Assembly: GCF_943846705.1 (NCBI RefSeq)
Contig: NZ_OX044366.1
Span: 3,844,001-3,908,000, forward strand
Reading direction: 5' to 3'
Length of the DNA: 64,000 bases
Source of the DNA: an uncultured Pseudomonas sp.
GTDB taxonomy: Bacteria > Pseudomonadota > Gammaproteobacteria > Pseudomonadales > Pseudomonadaceae
Shown: positions 33,819-42,082 of the stretch, one piece after another
Numbering within the stretch: the stretch's first letter is position 1
Layout of the letters: each line of letters begins with the position of its first letter
Made by a program: the position numbers and the translations under genes
Notes under the pieces: model-generated
The model's input: only the letters and a program-made list of their open reading frames with translations
Database searches by the model: none
What the model was told of the DNA's origin: nothing

Positions 33819-35345
33819 ATGAAGCCAATGTCGCGTCGTCATTTCATCGCAGGTAGCAGTGCGCTGGCGGCTGGAATCGCTCTGCAGTTGCGTGCTCCGA
33901 GTGCATTTGCAAGCACCTCAGGAATCGCCTTTAGCGAATATCGCCAACATGATGCTGTGGCGCTGGCGGAGCTATTACGTCGCGGAGAAGTGTCCGCTTC
34001 TGAGCTGCTGGAAGTGGCGATTGCGCGAACGGAACAGGTCAATCCTAGCGTCAATGCTGTGGTGCTTAAACACTATGAGTTGGCGCGTGAGCTGGTAAAA
34101 AACAACAGCCTGAAAGGGCCTTTTGCCGGCGTGCCTTTTCTGCTCAAAGATTTGGGCGTCAGCATGGCGGGTACCGTGACCACACAAGGGTCGCGCTTTT
34201 ACAAAGATGCAGTTTATAAACAAGACGATCCCTATGTGCGCAAGGTGCGTGAGGCCGGCTTGGTGATTTTTGGTAAGACCCATAGCCCCGAGTTCGGTAA
34301 TAGCCCTAGCACCGAAAGCACCTTACATGGCAAAACCCATAACCCTTGGAACCTAGAGTACAGCGCCGGCGGTTCCTCAGGTGGGGCGGCGGCAGCGGTC
34401 GCTGCAGGTATGGTTCCGGCAGCGCACGCCAGTGATGGTGGTGGTTCGATTCGCATGCCAGCTTCAGTCTGTGGTTTGTTTGGACTCAAGCCTAGCCGTG
34501 GGTTGGTTCCGATCGGCTCGGGGGAGTCCGAAGTGCGTGGCGGTCTGTCTGCTCAGCACGTGATCAGTCGTAGCGTGCGCGACAGTGCAGCGCTGCTGGA
34601 CTCATTGGCGTGGGAAAATCCGGGCCGCGAATTTGTTGTTCAAGCTGATCAAGGCAATTATCTGCAGCAATTGCAGCGTACGCCGGGACAGTTACGCATT
34701 GCCGTGATGTATGAGCCGCTGCTAGGTGGCAATTTAGATGAGGAGTGCCGTACGGCAGTGCAGCAGGCGGCTCAGTTGTGCAGCCAGTTAGGCCATGTGG
34801 TTGAAGAAGTGCGTCCGAATGTAGATTTGAACGCTGCGGGAAAAGCAGCTGGGACCATGAGTGTGGTCAGTTTGGCAGAGAGTGTTGGCGTACGTGAAAT
34901 GCAGCTTGGGCGCAAAGTAACCGAGGCCGATCTGGAGCCGGTGGCTTGGCAAATGCTCGGTTTTGGACGCCAAGTGTCGGCCGTTGATTACCGTTTTGCG
35001 CACCAAGCAATGCGGCAGTCAGGCCGTGATATGGCAGCATTCATGCAGAACTACGACCTCATTTTGAGCCCTACTTTGCCGCATTTACCACCAAAGCTAG
35101 GCGCTATCAGTATGAGTATGCCGTCTGCAGATTTTGGGGTCGTGGCGGGGCGTATGTCGTCGCTGACAACGGTGTTCAATATCACCGGCCAGCCGGCGAT
35201 GTCGGTGCCGCTGCACTGGAGCAAGTCTGGCTTGCCGGTAGGCGTGATGTTTGCTGGACGCTTTGGTGAGGATCGTACGTTGCTGCGACTGGCCGCCCAG
35301 TTGGAGCAGGCGCAGCCATGGTTCAAACGAGTGGCGATGGTTTGA
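33819..35345 (+). CDS. Tat-exported amidase (amidase signature family)
   Basis: A 508-residue amidase-signature enzyme. The catalytic triad is visible: Lys110 in VPFLLKDLG, the cis-Ser in YSAGGSSGGAAAAVAAG (Ser186/187) and the nucleophile Ser210 in SDGGGSIRMPA. Residues 5-30 (SRRHFIAGSSALAAGIAL) form a twin-arginine signal, so the enzyme is folded in the cytoplasm and exported. Exported members hydrolyse amides, peptides or synthetic oligoamides such as those attacked by NylA-type enzymes; the substrate cannot be told. The gene is noticeably less GC-rich than the catabolic island and lies between two IS relics, so recent acquisition is likely. Confidence 0.92.
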   Translation: MKPMSRRHFIAGSSALAAGIALQLRAPSAFASTSGIAFSEYRQHDAVALAELLRRGEVSASELLEVAIARTEQVNPSVNAVVLKHYELARELVKNNSLKGPFAGVPFLLKDLGVSMAGTVTTQGSRFYKDAVYKQDDPYVRKVREAGLVIFGKTHSPEFGNSPSTESTLHGKTHNPWNLEYSAGGSSGGAAAAVAAGMVPAAHASDGGGSIRMPASVCGLFGLKPSRGLVPIGSGESEVRGGLSAQHVISRSVRDSAALLDSLAWENPGREFVVQADQGNYLQQLQRTPGQLRIAVMYEPLLGGNLDEECRTAVQQAAQLCSQLGHVVEEVRPNVDLNAAGKAAGTMSVVSLAESVGVREMQLGRKVTEADLEPVAWQMLGFGRQVSAVDYRFAHQAMRQSGRDMAAFMQNYDLILSPTLPHLPPKLGAISMSMPSADFGVVAGRMSSLTTVFNITGQPAMSVPLHWSKSGLPVGVMFAGRFGEDRTLLRLAAQLEQAQPWFKRVAMV

Positions 35346-35444
35346 ACCAATAGTCTTTCAGGGCGATGTTTGCGCCTAGGGGTAGCCTGAAAAAGACTCC
35401 CTGATTTTGGCAAAATACTTGGATTTCACTCGCCGAGCGTTGCG

Positions 35445-35605
35445 ATGAAGCAGATGAGCTTCGTTGAGGCCGAGTATGCCAGTAAGCGCAAACAGACCCG
35501 CAAAGAACTGTTCCTGATCGAGATGGGCCGGAGGTGCCGTGGAGGGAGTTGATTGCCTTGATTGAGCCCAACTACCCCACGGCTGACGGCGGTCGTCCTG
35601 CCTAA
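35445..35605 (+). pseudogene. IS5-family transposase remnant, frameshifted
   Basis: The frame starts MKQMSFVEAEYASKRKQ, the usual N-terminus of IS5-group transposases, and continues to FLIEM. A one-base shift near 35525-35535 then moves the homologous reading (VPWRELIALIEPNYP) to another frame, which stops at 35605 after GGRPA. Only about 50 of the roughly 320 codons remain. The 3' part of the element is missing, so this is a dead fragment. Confidence 0.8.
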
Positions 35606-35669
35606 ATGGCGTAATCGCCAACGCTTTGCGCTTATCAGTAACCTGCATAGGCCCTCTGCAGTCCTGTGC

Positions 35670-36251
35670 TCAGGGCGTCAATGCCGCTGCTAATACTGCG
35701 GCTGAATTGACATTGATCAGCTGCGGATCGTCTTCGGCACAGGGCAACTCAACAGCCTGCAAGGCTTGCCATAACCGGTTCGGGCTGCGCTCGCCCTGAT
35801 CCCAGGCCATTTCGACAGCCTCTTTGAGCGTGCGCGGCAAAACGCACACTAACGGCTGTAAATGCGCCCCCTGACGCACCACAACGGGCCGGTCTGGATG
35901 CTGGCGAGACAGCGCGAGTAGATCTTCAAGCAATGTGCTGCTGATAGCCGGTAAGTCACAGGGCAGCACCAGCAAGTGCGAGCCACGCATCGCGCGCAAC
36001 CCCACGACAATACCGGCCAAGGGACCGGGATAATCACTCAGCGCATCACCCAGAGTGTGCGTGGCAAAGGCGCTGTACTGTTCTTGATTACGGTTGCAGG
36101 AGACCAACACTTCACACACCAATGGCCTCAACTGCCGACAAACCTGCTCAGCCATCGGCGTGCCACGCCACAGCACCAAGCCCTTGTCGACACCGCCCAT
36201 ACGGCTGCCCCGACCACCACTGAGTACCAATCCGGAAAAGCTCACCTGCAT
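35670..36251 (-). CDS. mobA: Molybdenum cofactor guanylyltransferase
   Basis: A 193-residue MobA. The GTP-binding N-terminus is LVLSGGRGSRMGGVDKGL near residue 8-25, followed by the PLAGIVVGLRAM and LVLPCDLPAIS segments that bind the guanine and metal. The enzyme links GMP to molybdopterin to give bis-MGD for DMSO-reductase-type enzymes. The start at 36251 is supported by GAGGTG eight bases upstream; the ten extra codons of the longer frame are rejected. No moa/moe genes adjoin it. Convergent to nothing; it follows the IS5 remnant and is divergent from dusA. Confidence 0.93.
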   Translation of the reverse strand: MQVSFSGLVLSGGRGSRMGGVDKGLVLWRGTPMAEQVCRQLRPLVCEVLVSCNRNQEQYSAFATHTLGDALSDYPGPLAGIVVGLRAMRGSHLLVLPCDLPAISSTLLEDLLALSRQHPDRPVVVRQGAHLQPLVCVLPRTLKEAVEMAWDQGERSPNRLWQALQAVELPCAEDDPQLINVNSAAVLAAALTP

Positions 36252-36409
36252 GTCGCACCTCACAAAATCCCCCTGCATCATGCGCTACTCCAGCACATCA
36301 ACGCATGCCGAAGATCAATATCCATGCATTGTCGTAGCGGTGAGATCTGCCGTTCTGACCAAGCCTGCAATCGGTGTGCAAATCGATACACCTGTATACT
36401 GCATCCTTG

Positions 36410-37462
36410 ATGCACCCATCATTCCCATCGCGCGCACCAAAACACAGCAAATCACTGGTCACTAAATTGAATAAACCTGTTTTAAATCAAAAAGTTATTA
36501 ATAGAAAATTTAGTGTCGCACCGATGATGGACTGGACTGATCGTCATTGCCGCTTCTTCCTGCGCCAGCTTTCACATCACGCCCTGCTGTACACCGAGAT
36601 GGTCACTACCGGTGCCATTCTGCATGGTGATACTGCGCGCTTTTTACGTCACAACGCCGCCGAATATCCGCTCGCACTGCAGCTTGGCGGCAGTGTGCCT
36701 GCTGATCTGGCGGCCTGTGCCAAGCTGGCACAAGAGGCGGGCTATAACGAGGTTAACCTGAACGTTGGCTGCCCCAGCGACCGGGTGCAGAACAACATGA
36801 TCGGCGCTTGCCTGATGGGTCACCCGCAGCTGGTGGCGGATTGCGTGAAGGCCATGCAGGACGCCGTGGATATCCAGGTAACGGTGAAACACCGCATTGG
36901 CATTAATGGCCGCGACAGCTATGCCGAGCTGTGTGATTTTGTCGGTACGGTACGCGATGCAGGCTGCCGCAGTTTCACCGTGCATGCACGTATCGCCATT
37001 CTCGAAGGGCTATCACCCAAGGAAAACCGTGAGGTGCCGCCGCTGCGTTATGAGGTAGCCGCCCAGCTCAAGCAGGACTTCCCCACGCTTGAGATCATCC
37101 TCAACGGCGGGATAAAGACCCTGGAGGATTGCCAACAGCATCTGCAGCGCTTTGATGGTGTGATGCTCGGGCGCGAGGCGTATCACAACCCTTACCTGCT
37201 GGCTCAGGTTGATCCACTGCTGTTCGGCTCCACACGTCCCGTTATGAGCCGCTTTGAGGCTATGCACAGCATGCGCGGCTACATCGCGGCGCACCTCGCC
37301 GACGGTGGCAGCATGCACCACATCACCCGCCACATGCTCGGTTTGGGCCAAGGTTTCAATGGCGCACGGCGCTTTCGCCAGTTGCTCTCGGTCGACATAC
37401 ACAAAACCAACGAGCCGCTGGCGCTATTCGATCAAGCGGCGCAATTGCTGCAAGGTCGCTGA
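36410..37462 (+). CDS. dusA: tRNA-dihydrouridine(20/20a) synthase
   Basis: A DusA-type flavoenzyme of about 350 residues that reduces U20/U20a in tRNA. RKFSVAPMMDWTDRHCRFFLRQLS and LYTEMVTTGAILHGD are diagnostic for DusA. LNVGCPSDRVQNN carries the catalytic Cys, and NGGIKTLEDC and VMLGREAYHNP bind FMN phosphate. The start is uncertain: ATG at 36410, TTG at 36466 or nearby codons all lack a good Shine-Dalgarno, and the first coding stretch (36466-36515) is unusually AT-rich. A TATACT at 36395-36400 could be a -10 box, which would favour the later start. Confidence 0.87.
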   Translation: MHPSFPSRAPKHSKSLVTKLNKPVLNQKVINRKFSVAPMMDWTDRHCRFFLRQLSHHALLYTEMVTTGAILHGDTARFLRHNAAEYPLALQLGGSVPADLAACAKLAQEAGYNEVNLNVGCPSDRVQNNMIGACLMGHPQLVADCVKAMQDAVDIQVTVKHRIGINGRDSYAELCDFVGTVRDAGCRSFTVHARIAILEGLSPKENREVPPLRYEVAAQLKQDFPTLEIILNGGIKTLEDCQQHLQRFDGVMLGREAYHNPYLLAQVDPLLFGSTRPVMSRFEAMHSMRGYIAAHLADGGSMHHITRHMLGLGQGFNGARRFRQLLSVDIHKTNEPLALFDQAAQLLQGR

Positions 37463-37503
37463 CTCGGGTAATGTCGGTGCATCTGCAACGACAAGGCTGT
37501 GTC

Positions 37504-38430
37504 ATGACTTCCAAGCTGGATCAACTCAAGCAGTTCACCACAGTGGTCGCCGATACCGGTGACCTCGACGCCATCGCCCGGCTGAAGCCGGTCGATGCCA
37601 CCACCAACCCTTCCCTGCTGCTCAAGGCCGCGGCAATGCCAGGCTACAGCGAGCTGCTGAAAAACGCGGTCAGCGCTAGCCAAGGTGACCTGGGCCTGGC
37701 CTGCGACCATTTTGGCGTTGCGGTGGGCGGCGAAATACTCAAGATCATTCCCGGGCGGATTTCCACCGAGGTGGATGCACGCCTGTCATTCGACACTCAG
37801 GCCACACTGCGCCGCGCCGAACGCCTGATTGGCCTGTATGAAGAGGCCGGCATCGGCCGCGAACGCGTGCTGATCAAGATCGCCTCGACCTGGGAAGGCA
37901 TCCGCGCCGCCGAGCAGCTGGAAAAAGCCGGGATTCAGTGCAACCTGACGCTGCTGTTCAGCTTTGCCCAAGCCCAAGCTTGCGCGGATGCGGGGGTATT
38001 TCTGATTTCCCCCTTTGTTGGGCGTATTTACGATTGGTATAAAAAGGCCGAAGGCCGTGACTTTGTCGGTGCCGAAGACCCCGGCGTGCAGTCGGTCACG
38101 CGCATCTACAACTACTACAAGGCCAATGCCTACCAGACCGTGGTGATGGGCGCGAGCTTTCGCAATACCGGTCAAATTGAACAACTGGCCGGCTGCGACC
38201 GCCTGACCATCAGCCCGGATTTACTGCAGCAACTGGCCGATGTCCAGCAGCCGCTGGCACGTGTGCTCAGCCCTGGGAAGACCGCTGAAGCCAAGCAAAA
38301 CCTCAATGAAAGCCAATTTCGCTGGGCCATGAACGAAGACGCCATGGGCACCGAAAAGCTGGCAGAGGGCATTCGCCTGTTCGCCCGCGACCAGGAGAAG
38401 CTGGAAAAACTGCTGACGCGTCCGGCTTGA
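37504..38430 (+). CDS. tal: Transaldolase
   Basis: A 308-residue transaldolase of the TalB type, moving a dihydroxyacetone unit between sugar phosphates in the pentose phosphate pathway. Visible are SKLDQLKQFTTVVADTGD at the N-terminus, the DATTNPSLLLKAA signature near residue 31-43, and the Schiff-base Lys125 in VLIKIASTWEGI. AAGG upstream supports the ATG at 37504 over an in-frame codon at 37471. It follows dusA by 41 bases and ends at a strong terminator. Length is slightly below E. coli TalB and typical for pseudomonads. Confidence 0.96.
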   Translation: MTSKLDQLKQFTTVVADTGDLDAIARLKPVDATTNPSLLLKAAAMPGYSELLKNAVSASQGDLGLACDHFGVAVGGEILKIIPGRISTEVDARLSFDTQATLRRAERLIGLYEEAGIGRERVLIKIASTWEGIRAAEQLEKAGIQCNLTLLFSFAQAQACADAGVFLISPFVGRIYDWYKKAEGRDFVGAEDPGVQSVTRIYNYYKANAYQTVVMGASFRNTGQIEQLAGCDRLTISPDLLQQLADVQQPLARVLSPGKTAEAKQNLNESQFRWAMNEDAMGTEKLAEGIRLFARDQEKLEKLLTRPA

Positions 38431-38434
38431 ATGC

Positions 38435-38462
38435 AAACGGGGCGCTAAAAGCGCCCCGTTTA
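38435..38462. terminator. Bidirectional terminator tal/rssC
   Basis: AAACGGGGCGC-TAAAA-GCGCCCCGTTT is an 11-bp perfect stem between convergent genes. Confidence 0.9.
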
Positions 38463-38477
38463 TTGTCCTGACCAACA

Positions 38478-38972
38478 TCAGTGATGTTCGAGGGCACTGA
38501 CCAGATCGTGGAAGGCTTCGCGGTTAGACTCGTTCAAACTCATCAGAATGCGGTGCGCTTCGAGCACCTTGGCACGCACCAACTCTTCAGATTGGTCCTG
38601 CGACGGCAGATCATCCAGACACTCCGGGCATGGCAGCGGCGTGTCGACGATATTGAATACCTGATCGAAGCCCATCGACTGCAACAGTCGGGTGATGTCG
38701 GCATGGGTGGTCACCACCGTCGGCAACAGCCCCACCTTCTGCCGCGATAAAATCGACAGTTTGGCCAACAGCCCAAGCGTGGTGCTATCGATACTGCGGG
38801 TTTCAGTCAGATCAATCACGATGGCTGAGAAATTCAGCGCCGTAAAAATCTTCTCAATGGTCGCATCCAGAGCCGAACACAGGGTCAGGCGCACCTCACC
38901 GACAAACTTCAGGATGAAGGTGCCATCTTGTTCGGCAAACTGAATTCTACCGGGGCTTATCCCAGGGTTCAT
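38478..38972 (-). CDS. rssC: STAS-domain anti-sigma factor antagonist RssC
   Basis: A 164-residue STAS protein. The core fold ends with TRSIDSTTLGLLAKLSIL, where Ser63/Thr64 match the phosphorylated position of SpoIIAA-type antagonists. The C-terminal 60 residues (PCPECLDDLPSQDQ, then EAHRILMSLNESN) are an extension with a CxxC pair not needed for the STAS fold. It overlaps the rssB stop by four bases (ATGA). The order rssB-rssC next to tal matches P. aeruginosa (established knowledge), where the pair tunes RpoS-related output. The phosphatase domain of RssB is expected to act on this protein. Confidence 0.87.
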   Translation of the reverse strand: MNPGISPGRIQFAEQDGTFILKFVGEVRLTLCSALDATIEKIFTALNFSAIVIDLTETRSIDSTTLGLLAKLSILSRQKVGLLPTVVTTHADITRLLQSMGFDQVFNIVDTPLPCPECLDDLPSQDQSEELVRAKVLEAHRILMSLNESNREAFHDLVSALEHH

Positions 38973-40153
38973 GCAAGGTTCCTGCTTAACACCAGCAAGG
39001 CGATATCATCCGGCATATCCCCTAGATTGGCCAGCCCAAAAGCCTCGCGCAAGCCATCCAGGGTGCCGCCTGCGCTACTGATCAATTGCGGCAACAGGGT
39101 TTCCTTGTCTTTCAAGGTATCGCCCGGCAGCAGATCGAGGATGCCATCGGATAGCAGTGTCAAACTGAAAGTCTCGGGCAGCTCCAGTTCCAAATCGTTG
39201 TACTCAGCCTCGACAAACAACCCGACCGGCAAACCGCGGCCTTCCAGATAGTGGGCCTGGCCTTCGCTGTACAGCACTGGCAATGGCAGATGCCCACCAA
39301 TGCTGTAGGTCAGGCGATTGCTGGCCTGATCAATCACACCGCCAAGCATGGTCACATGCTTGCCCAACTTACAGTCGATCAGGCCGCGATTGATATGACC
39401 GAGTACTTCGGACGGTTTGACGTGCGGCAGACTGCCCGCGCGGCGCGACTCGTAAAGCAAGCGGGTGGTCATAAACTTCAGCAATACCGTGATAAACGCT
39501 GAAGACGCGCCATGCCCGGAAACATCCGCCAGGTAGAAGGCGATACGATTATCGTCGACACGAAAATAGTCGACAAAATCGCCAGACAAATACAGGGAAG
39601 GAATGATCTGGTGCGCAAAGTCCAGGCCATCAGCATGCCAAGGCGACACCGGCAGCATGTTCATCTGCACCTGACGACCGGCGTTCTGATCTTCCTGCAA
39701 CAGGTGCAGGCTGGCTTGCAGTTCGCGATTGGCCGTTTCCAATTCGTTACGGTAGCGCTGGTTTTCCAGGCGCAAATTGGCACGATCCAGCGCCCGGTGA
39801 ATTGAATGCTCAAGCACCGCGAGATCCGCCAGAGGCTTGATCAGGTAGTCGGCAGCCCCTAGGCGCAAGGCCTCAACGGCATCACTCATAACACCCGCGC
39901 CGGAGACCACGATGACCGGGGTTTCCACGTGCAGGGCGTTGATGCGGCGGATCAGTTCAAGGCCGTCGACTTGCGGCATGCGCAGATCACAGATCACCAG
40001 ATCCGGCGACTCGGCATGAAAGACTTCCAGCCCCTGTGAGCCATTGGCGGCCTGGAGCACATGAAAACCACTGTCTTCCAAGTAGGCGGCGAGGCTCGCA
40101 CGCACTACGTCGTCGTCGTCGATTATCAGCAGCGTGGCACTGGTTGTGTGCAT
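38969..40153 (-). CDS. rssB: Response regulator with PP2C-type phosphatase domain, RssB
   Basis: A 394-residue response regulator. The receiver has acidic IDDDD at residue 11-15, phosphoacceptor Asp56 in VICDLRMPQVDG and the Lys in DYLIKPLADL. A short coiled linker (RNELETANRELQASLHLLQED) leads to a SpoIIE/RsbU-like PP2C domain with LSGDFVDYF, LADVSGHGASS and the late DDIALLVLS metal residues. In Pseudomonas such proteins control RpoS activity through the STAS partner RssC, encoded next. Start 40153 yields the receiver right at the N-terminus; the frame extends to 40198 without added support. Confidence 0.9.
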   Translation of the reverse strand: MHTTSATLLIIDDDDVVRASLAAYLEDSGFHVLQAANGSQGLEVFHAESPDLVICDLRMPQVDGLELIRRINALHVETPVIVVSGAGVMSDAVEALRLGAADYLIKPLADLAVLEHSIHRALDRANLRLENQRYRNELETANRELQASLHLLQEDQNAGRQVQMNMLPVSPWHADGLDFAHQIIPSLYLSGDFVDYFRVDDNRIAFYLADVSGHGASSAFITVLLKFMTTRLLYESRRAGSLPHVKPSEVLGHINRGLIDCKLGKHVTMLGGVIDQASNRLTYSIGGHLPLPVLYSEGQAHYLEGRGLPVGLFVEAEYNDLELELPETFSLTLLSDGILDLLPGDTLKDKETLLPQLISSAGGTLDGLREAFGLANLGDMPDDIALLVLSRNLA

Positions 40154-40368
40154 GAGGTATCCAGGCAAACTGCGCCGGGTATGGGTTGGCTTATACATCA
40201 GGGCAACTGCCTAGACGCGCGAACTCAGCTAGCTTCAAGGCGCAGACGGTACTCCCATCCGTTATGTGATTCAAGCGTGTGCCAGTCGTCGAAACACGCC
40301 TTTACACCTCAAATCAGCCAAGGTTATAAGAGCTGCAGGACAGCCCACACAACAAGAGGAAAACGCCC

Positions 40369-40668
40369 ATGAGCCAAAATGATCGTGACTACAGTGAGAA
40401 ACGCGATTACATCCGCATGCGGCTTGAGGCTCCTGTCACCTTGCACCATGACGGTAAGGCAATCCCTGCACTGTGCCTCGATCTGTCCAGCACCGGCATG
40501 CAGCTGGAAGCTGAAAGTGCCCTCAACATGGGCGATAAGGTTCGTGTGCATATTGCTTCAGAGCACAACGCACTGCGCGGGCTGGATGCACAAGCCGAGG
40601 TGGTGCGCGCCAGCCCGATGGACGATGGCCGTCAGGCACTGGGACTGGCGATTATTTCCATGAACTAA
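40369..40668 (+). CDS. PilZ-domain c-di-GMP-binding protein
   Basis: A 99-residue single PilZ domain. Both c-di-GMP motifs are present: RxxxR in KRDYIRMRL (Arg12 and Arg16) and the DxSxxG in LDLSSTGMQLE. It therefore most likely binds c-di-GMP and acts by contacting another protein; the partner is not visible. AGAGGA lies upstream. It stands between the divergent rssB gene and the convergent mlaA gene and ends in a strong terminator, so it is probably transcribed alone. Confidence 0.93.
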   Translation: MSQNDRDYSEKRDYIRMRLEAPVTLHHDGKAIPALCLDLSSTGMQLEAESALNMGDKVRVHIASEHNALRGLDAQAEVVRASPMDDGRQALGLAIISMN

Positions 40669-40682
40669 AATGTTCAGACAAC

Positions 40683-40714
40683 AAAAAGGCGGCCTGTGAC
40701 AGGGCCGCCTTTTT
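40683..40714. terminator. Bidirectional terminator PilZ gene/mlaA
   Basis: AAAAAGGCGGCC and its complement with an eight-base loop; A and T runs at both sides. Confidence 0.93.
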
Positions 40715-40730
40715 CATATACGCAGACAAC

Positions 40731-41432
40731 TCAGAAGTCGTCCTCAACCTCGCCATCACGCACCTTGAACTCACGATTCTGCAGGTAGGCATTGCGGATA
40801 AAGATGTACTTGTCACCGCTGATCATACGCTCGGCCTTGAGCAGGCTGGCACGTAGATCGACTAACTGAACCCCATGCACCACATTGCGCGTCGGCACAT
40901 GGTCGATGAACGCAGGCGCGACAAGCATGCTGTCTGGCACCTTACCGAAGGCATCACGCACGGTACTCGGGCCCAACAGAGGCAGCACGACGTATGGGCC
41001 GCTGCTGAGCCCCCACGCGCCCATGGTCTGACCGAAGTCCTCATCGTTGCGCTGTAAGCCCATGGCGCTGCCGACATCAAAGAAGCCCAGCAGACCGAAG
41101 GTGGTATTGAAGATCAAGCGGCTGCCATCAACCCCGGCATCATGAAATTCGGCTTGAAGCAGGTTGTTGGCCAGATTGCCGACATCGCCAATGTTGCGGA
41201 AGACGTTATGCACGCCGTCCTCAAGAAACTGCGGGGTCACGGCCTGATAGCCTTTGGCCAGAGGCTTAAGGGTATATTTATCAACGTTGTCGTTGATGCG
41301 GAACATAACGCGGTTGTAGCCCTGCCAAGGGTCATCTTCACTGGCTTGCGCCAGTGCGGGCAGCGATAGCACGCCGGTACAAGCAACCAATAGGCTCAAT
41401 CGTTTAATCCAGCTTGCACCAGTCACACGCAT
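40731..41432 (-). CDS. mlaA: MlaA (VacJ) outer-membrane lipid-asymmetry protein
   Basis: A 233-residue MlaA homologue, which removes misplaced phospholipids from the outer leaflet and passes them to MlaC. The mature start EDDPWQGYNRVMFRINDNVDKY and the segments NLLQAEFHDAG, TTFGLLGFFDVGSAMGL and SSGPYVVLPLLGPSTVRDAFG are diagnostic. AAGGAG eight bases before 41432 fixes the start. The signal peptide ends at ALAQA-SEDD; an LVAC at residues 15-18 could be read as a lipobox, but the hydrophobic core before it is very short, so whether this one is a lipoprotein is unclear. No other mla genes are nearby. Confidence 0.94.
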   Translation of the reverse strand: MRVTGASWIKRLSLLVACTGVLSLPALAQASEDDPWQGYNRVMFRINDNVDKYTLKPLAKGYQAVTPQFLEDGVHNVFRNIGDVGNLANNLLQAEFHDAGVDGSRLIFNTTFGLLGFFDVGSAMGLQRNDEDFGQTMGAWGLSSGPYVVLPLLGPSTVRDAFGKVPDSMLVAPAFIDHVPTRNVVHGVQLVDLRASLLKAERMISGDKYIFIRNAYLQNREFKVRDGEVEDDF

Positions 41433-41770
41433 CACAGTCACTCCTTGAAAATCCTCAGGCTGCCGCAGGCGGCCAAATCAGGTCGCGCAGTATAAAGCGG
41501 CAGTTGCTTAAAAAGGCAGCATAGCGGACGAACAATCAGAGGAGAAACCCAGGAGTCGCGCGCCGGCACTCAAAGAGTCTCAAGGGCCGAGCTGTAAATG
41601 CCGCCAACGTGCCTACGCGGTACGCCCTATTCTATTGCCAGCTAAAGCAATGCTCAGCGCTTGATCCAAAGCAAGCAAAGCCTGCGGGCTTGGATTACCC
41701 TAAACCCATGCAGAACCTTGCGCCCCTGCGCAAAGTCAGTCCATCTGCCGATCAGTAAAGGGAGAATTCC
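41433..41770. other. Intergenic region between mlaA and the DUF4404 gene
   Basis: 338 bp holding the two divergent promoters. No RNA gene, repeat or conserved box was recognised; the left part contains a GTATAAAG stretch compatible with a -10 region for mlaA. Confidence 0.5.
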
Positions 41771-42037
41771 ATGCCTGCAAGCCGCCTCCAGCAACAACTG
41801 CAAGAACTGCGTGACCAGCTGGCGCAGCAGCCGCCATTGACCGAAGAAGAAAGCGCCGAGCTATTTGTACTGACCCAGGAAATTGAGCTGCAACTGGCCC
41901 GTCAGGCTGCCGCTGCGCCCGATGCCACCCTGATTGATGGGGTCAACCTGGCAGTGGAGCGTTTTGAAGTCAGCCACCCAACCCTTGCTGGCACCCTGCG
42001 TAACATCATGCAAAGCCTGGCCAACATGGGCATCTAA
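41771..42037 (+). CDS. DUF4404 family protein
   Basis: An 88-residue helical protein of the DUF4404 family, found mainly in Pseudomonas and relatives. The N-terminus is a heptad-like helix (LQQQLQELRDQLAQQPPLTEEE), followed by a second helix and the conserved NLAVERFEVSHPTLAGTLRNIMQSLANMGI. GGGAG lies seven bases upstream of the ATG. No catalytic residues or membrane segment; the function is unknown. Monocistronic, with a terminator 14 bases after the stop. Confidence 0.85.
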   Translation: MPASRLQQQLQELRDQLAQQPPLTEEESAELFVLTQEIELQLARQAAAAPDATLIDGVNLAVERFEVSHPTLAGTLRNIMQSLANMGI

Positions 42038-42050
42038 AGCAGCTGAAAAC

Positions 42051-42080
42051 AAAAATCCCAGCTCAATGGCTGGGATTTTT
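42051..42080. terminator. Bidirectional terminator DUF4404 gene/queF
   Basis: AAAAATCCCAGC and complement, a 12-bp perfect stem with six-base loop between convergent genes. Confidence 0.94.
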
Positions 42081-42082
42081 CG

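Noticed and set aside
36388..36404. Possible LexA box near CTGTATACTGCATCC before dusA
   Set aside because: The second half does not fit the CTG-N10-CAG rule; read instead as a possible -10 region.
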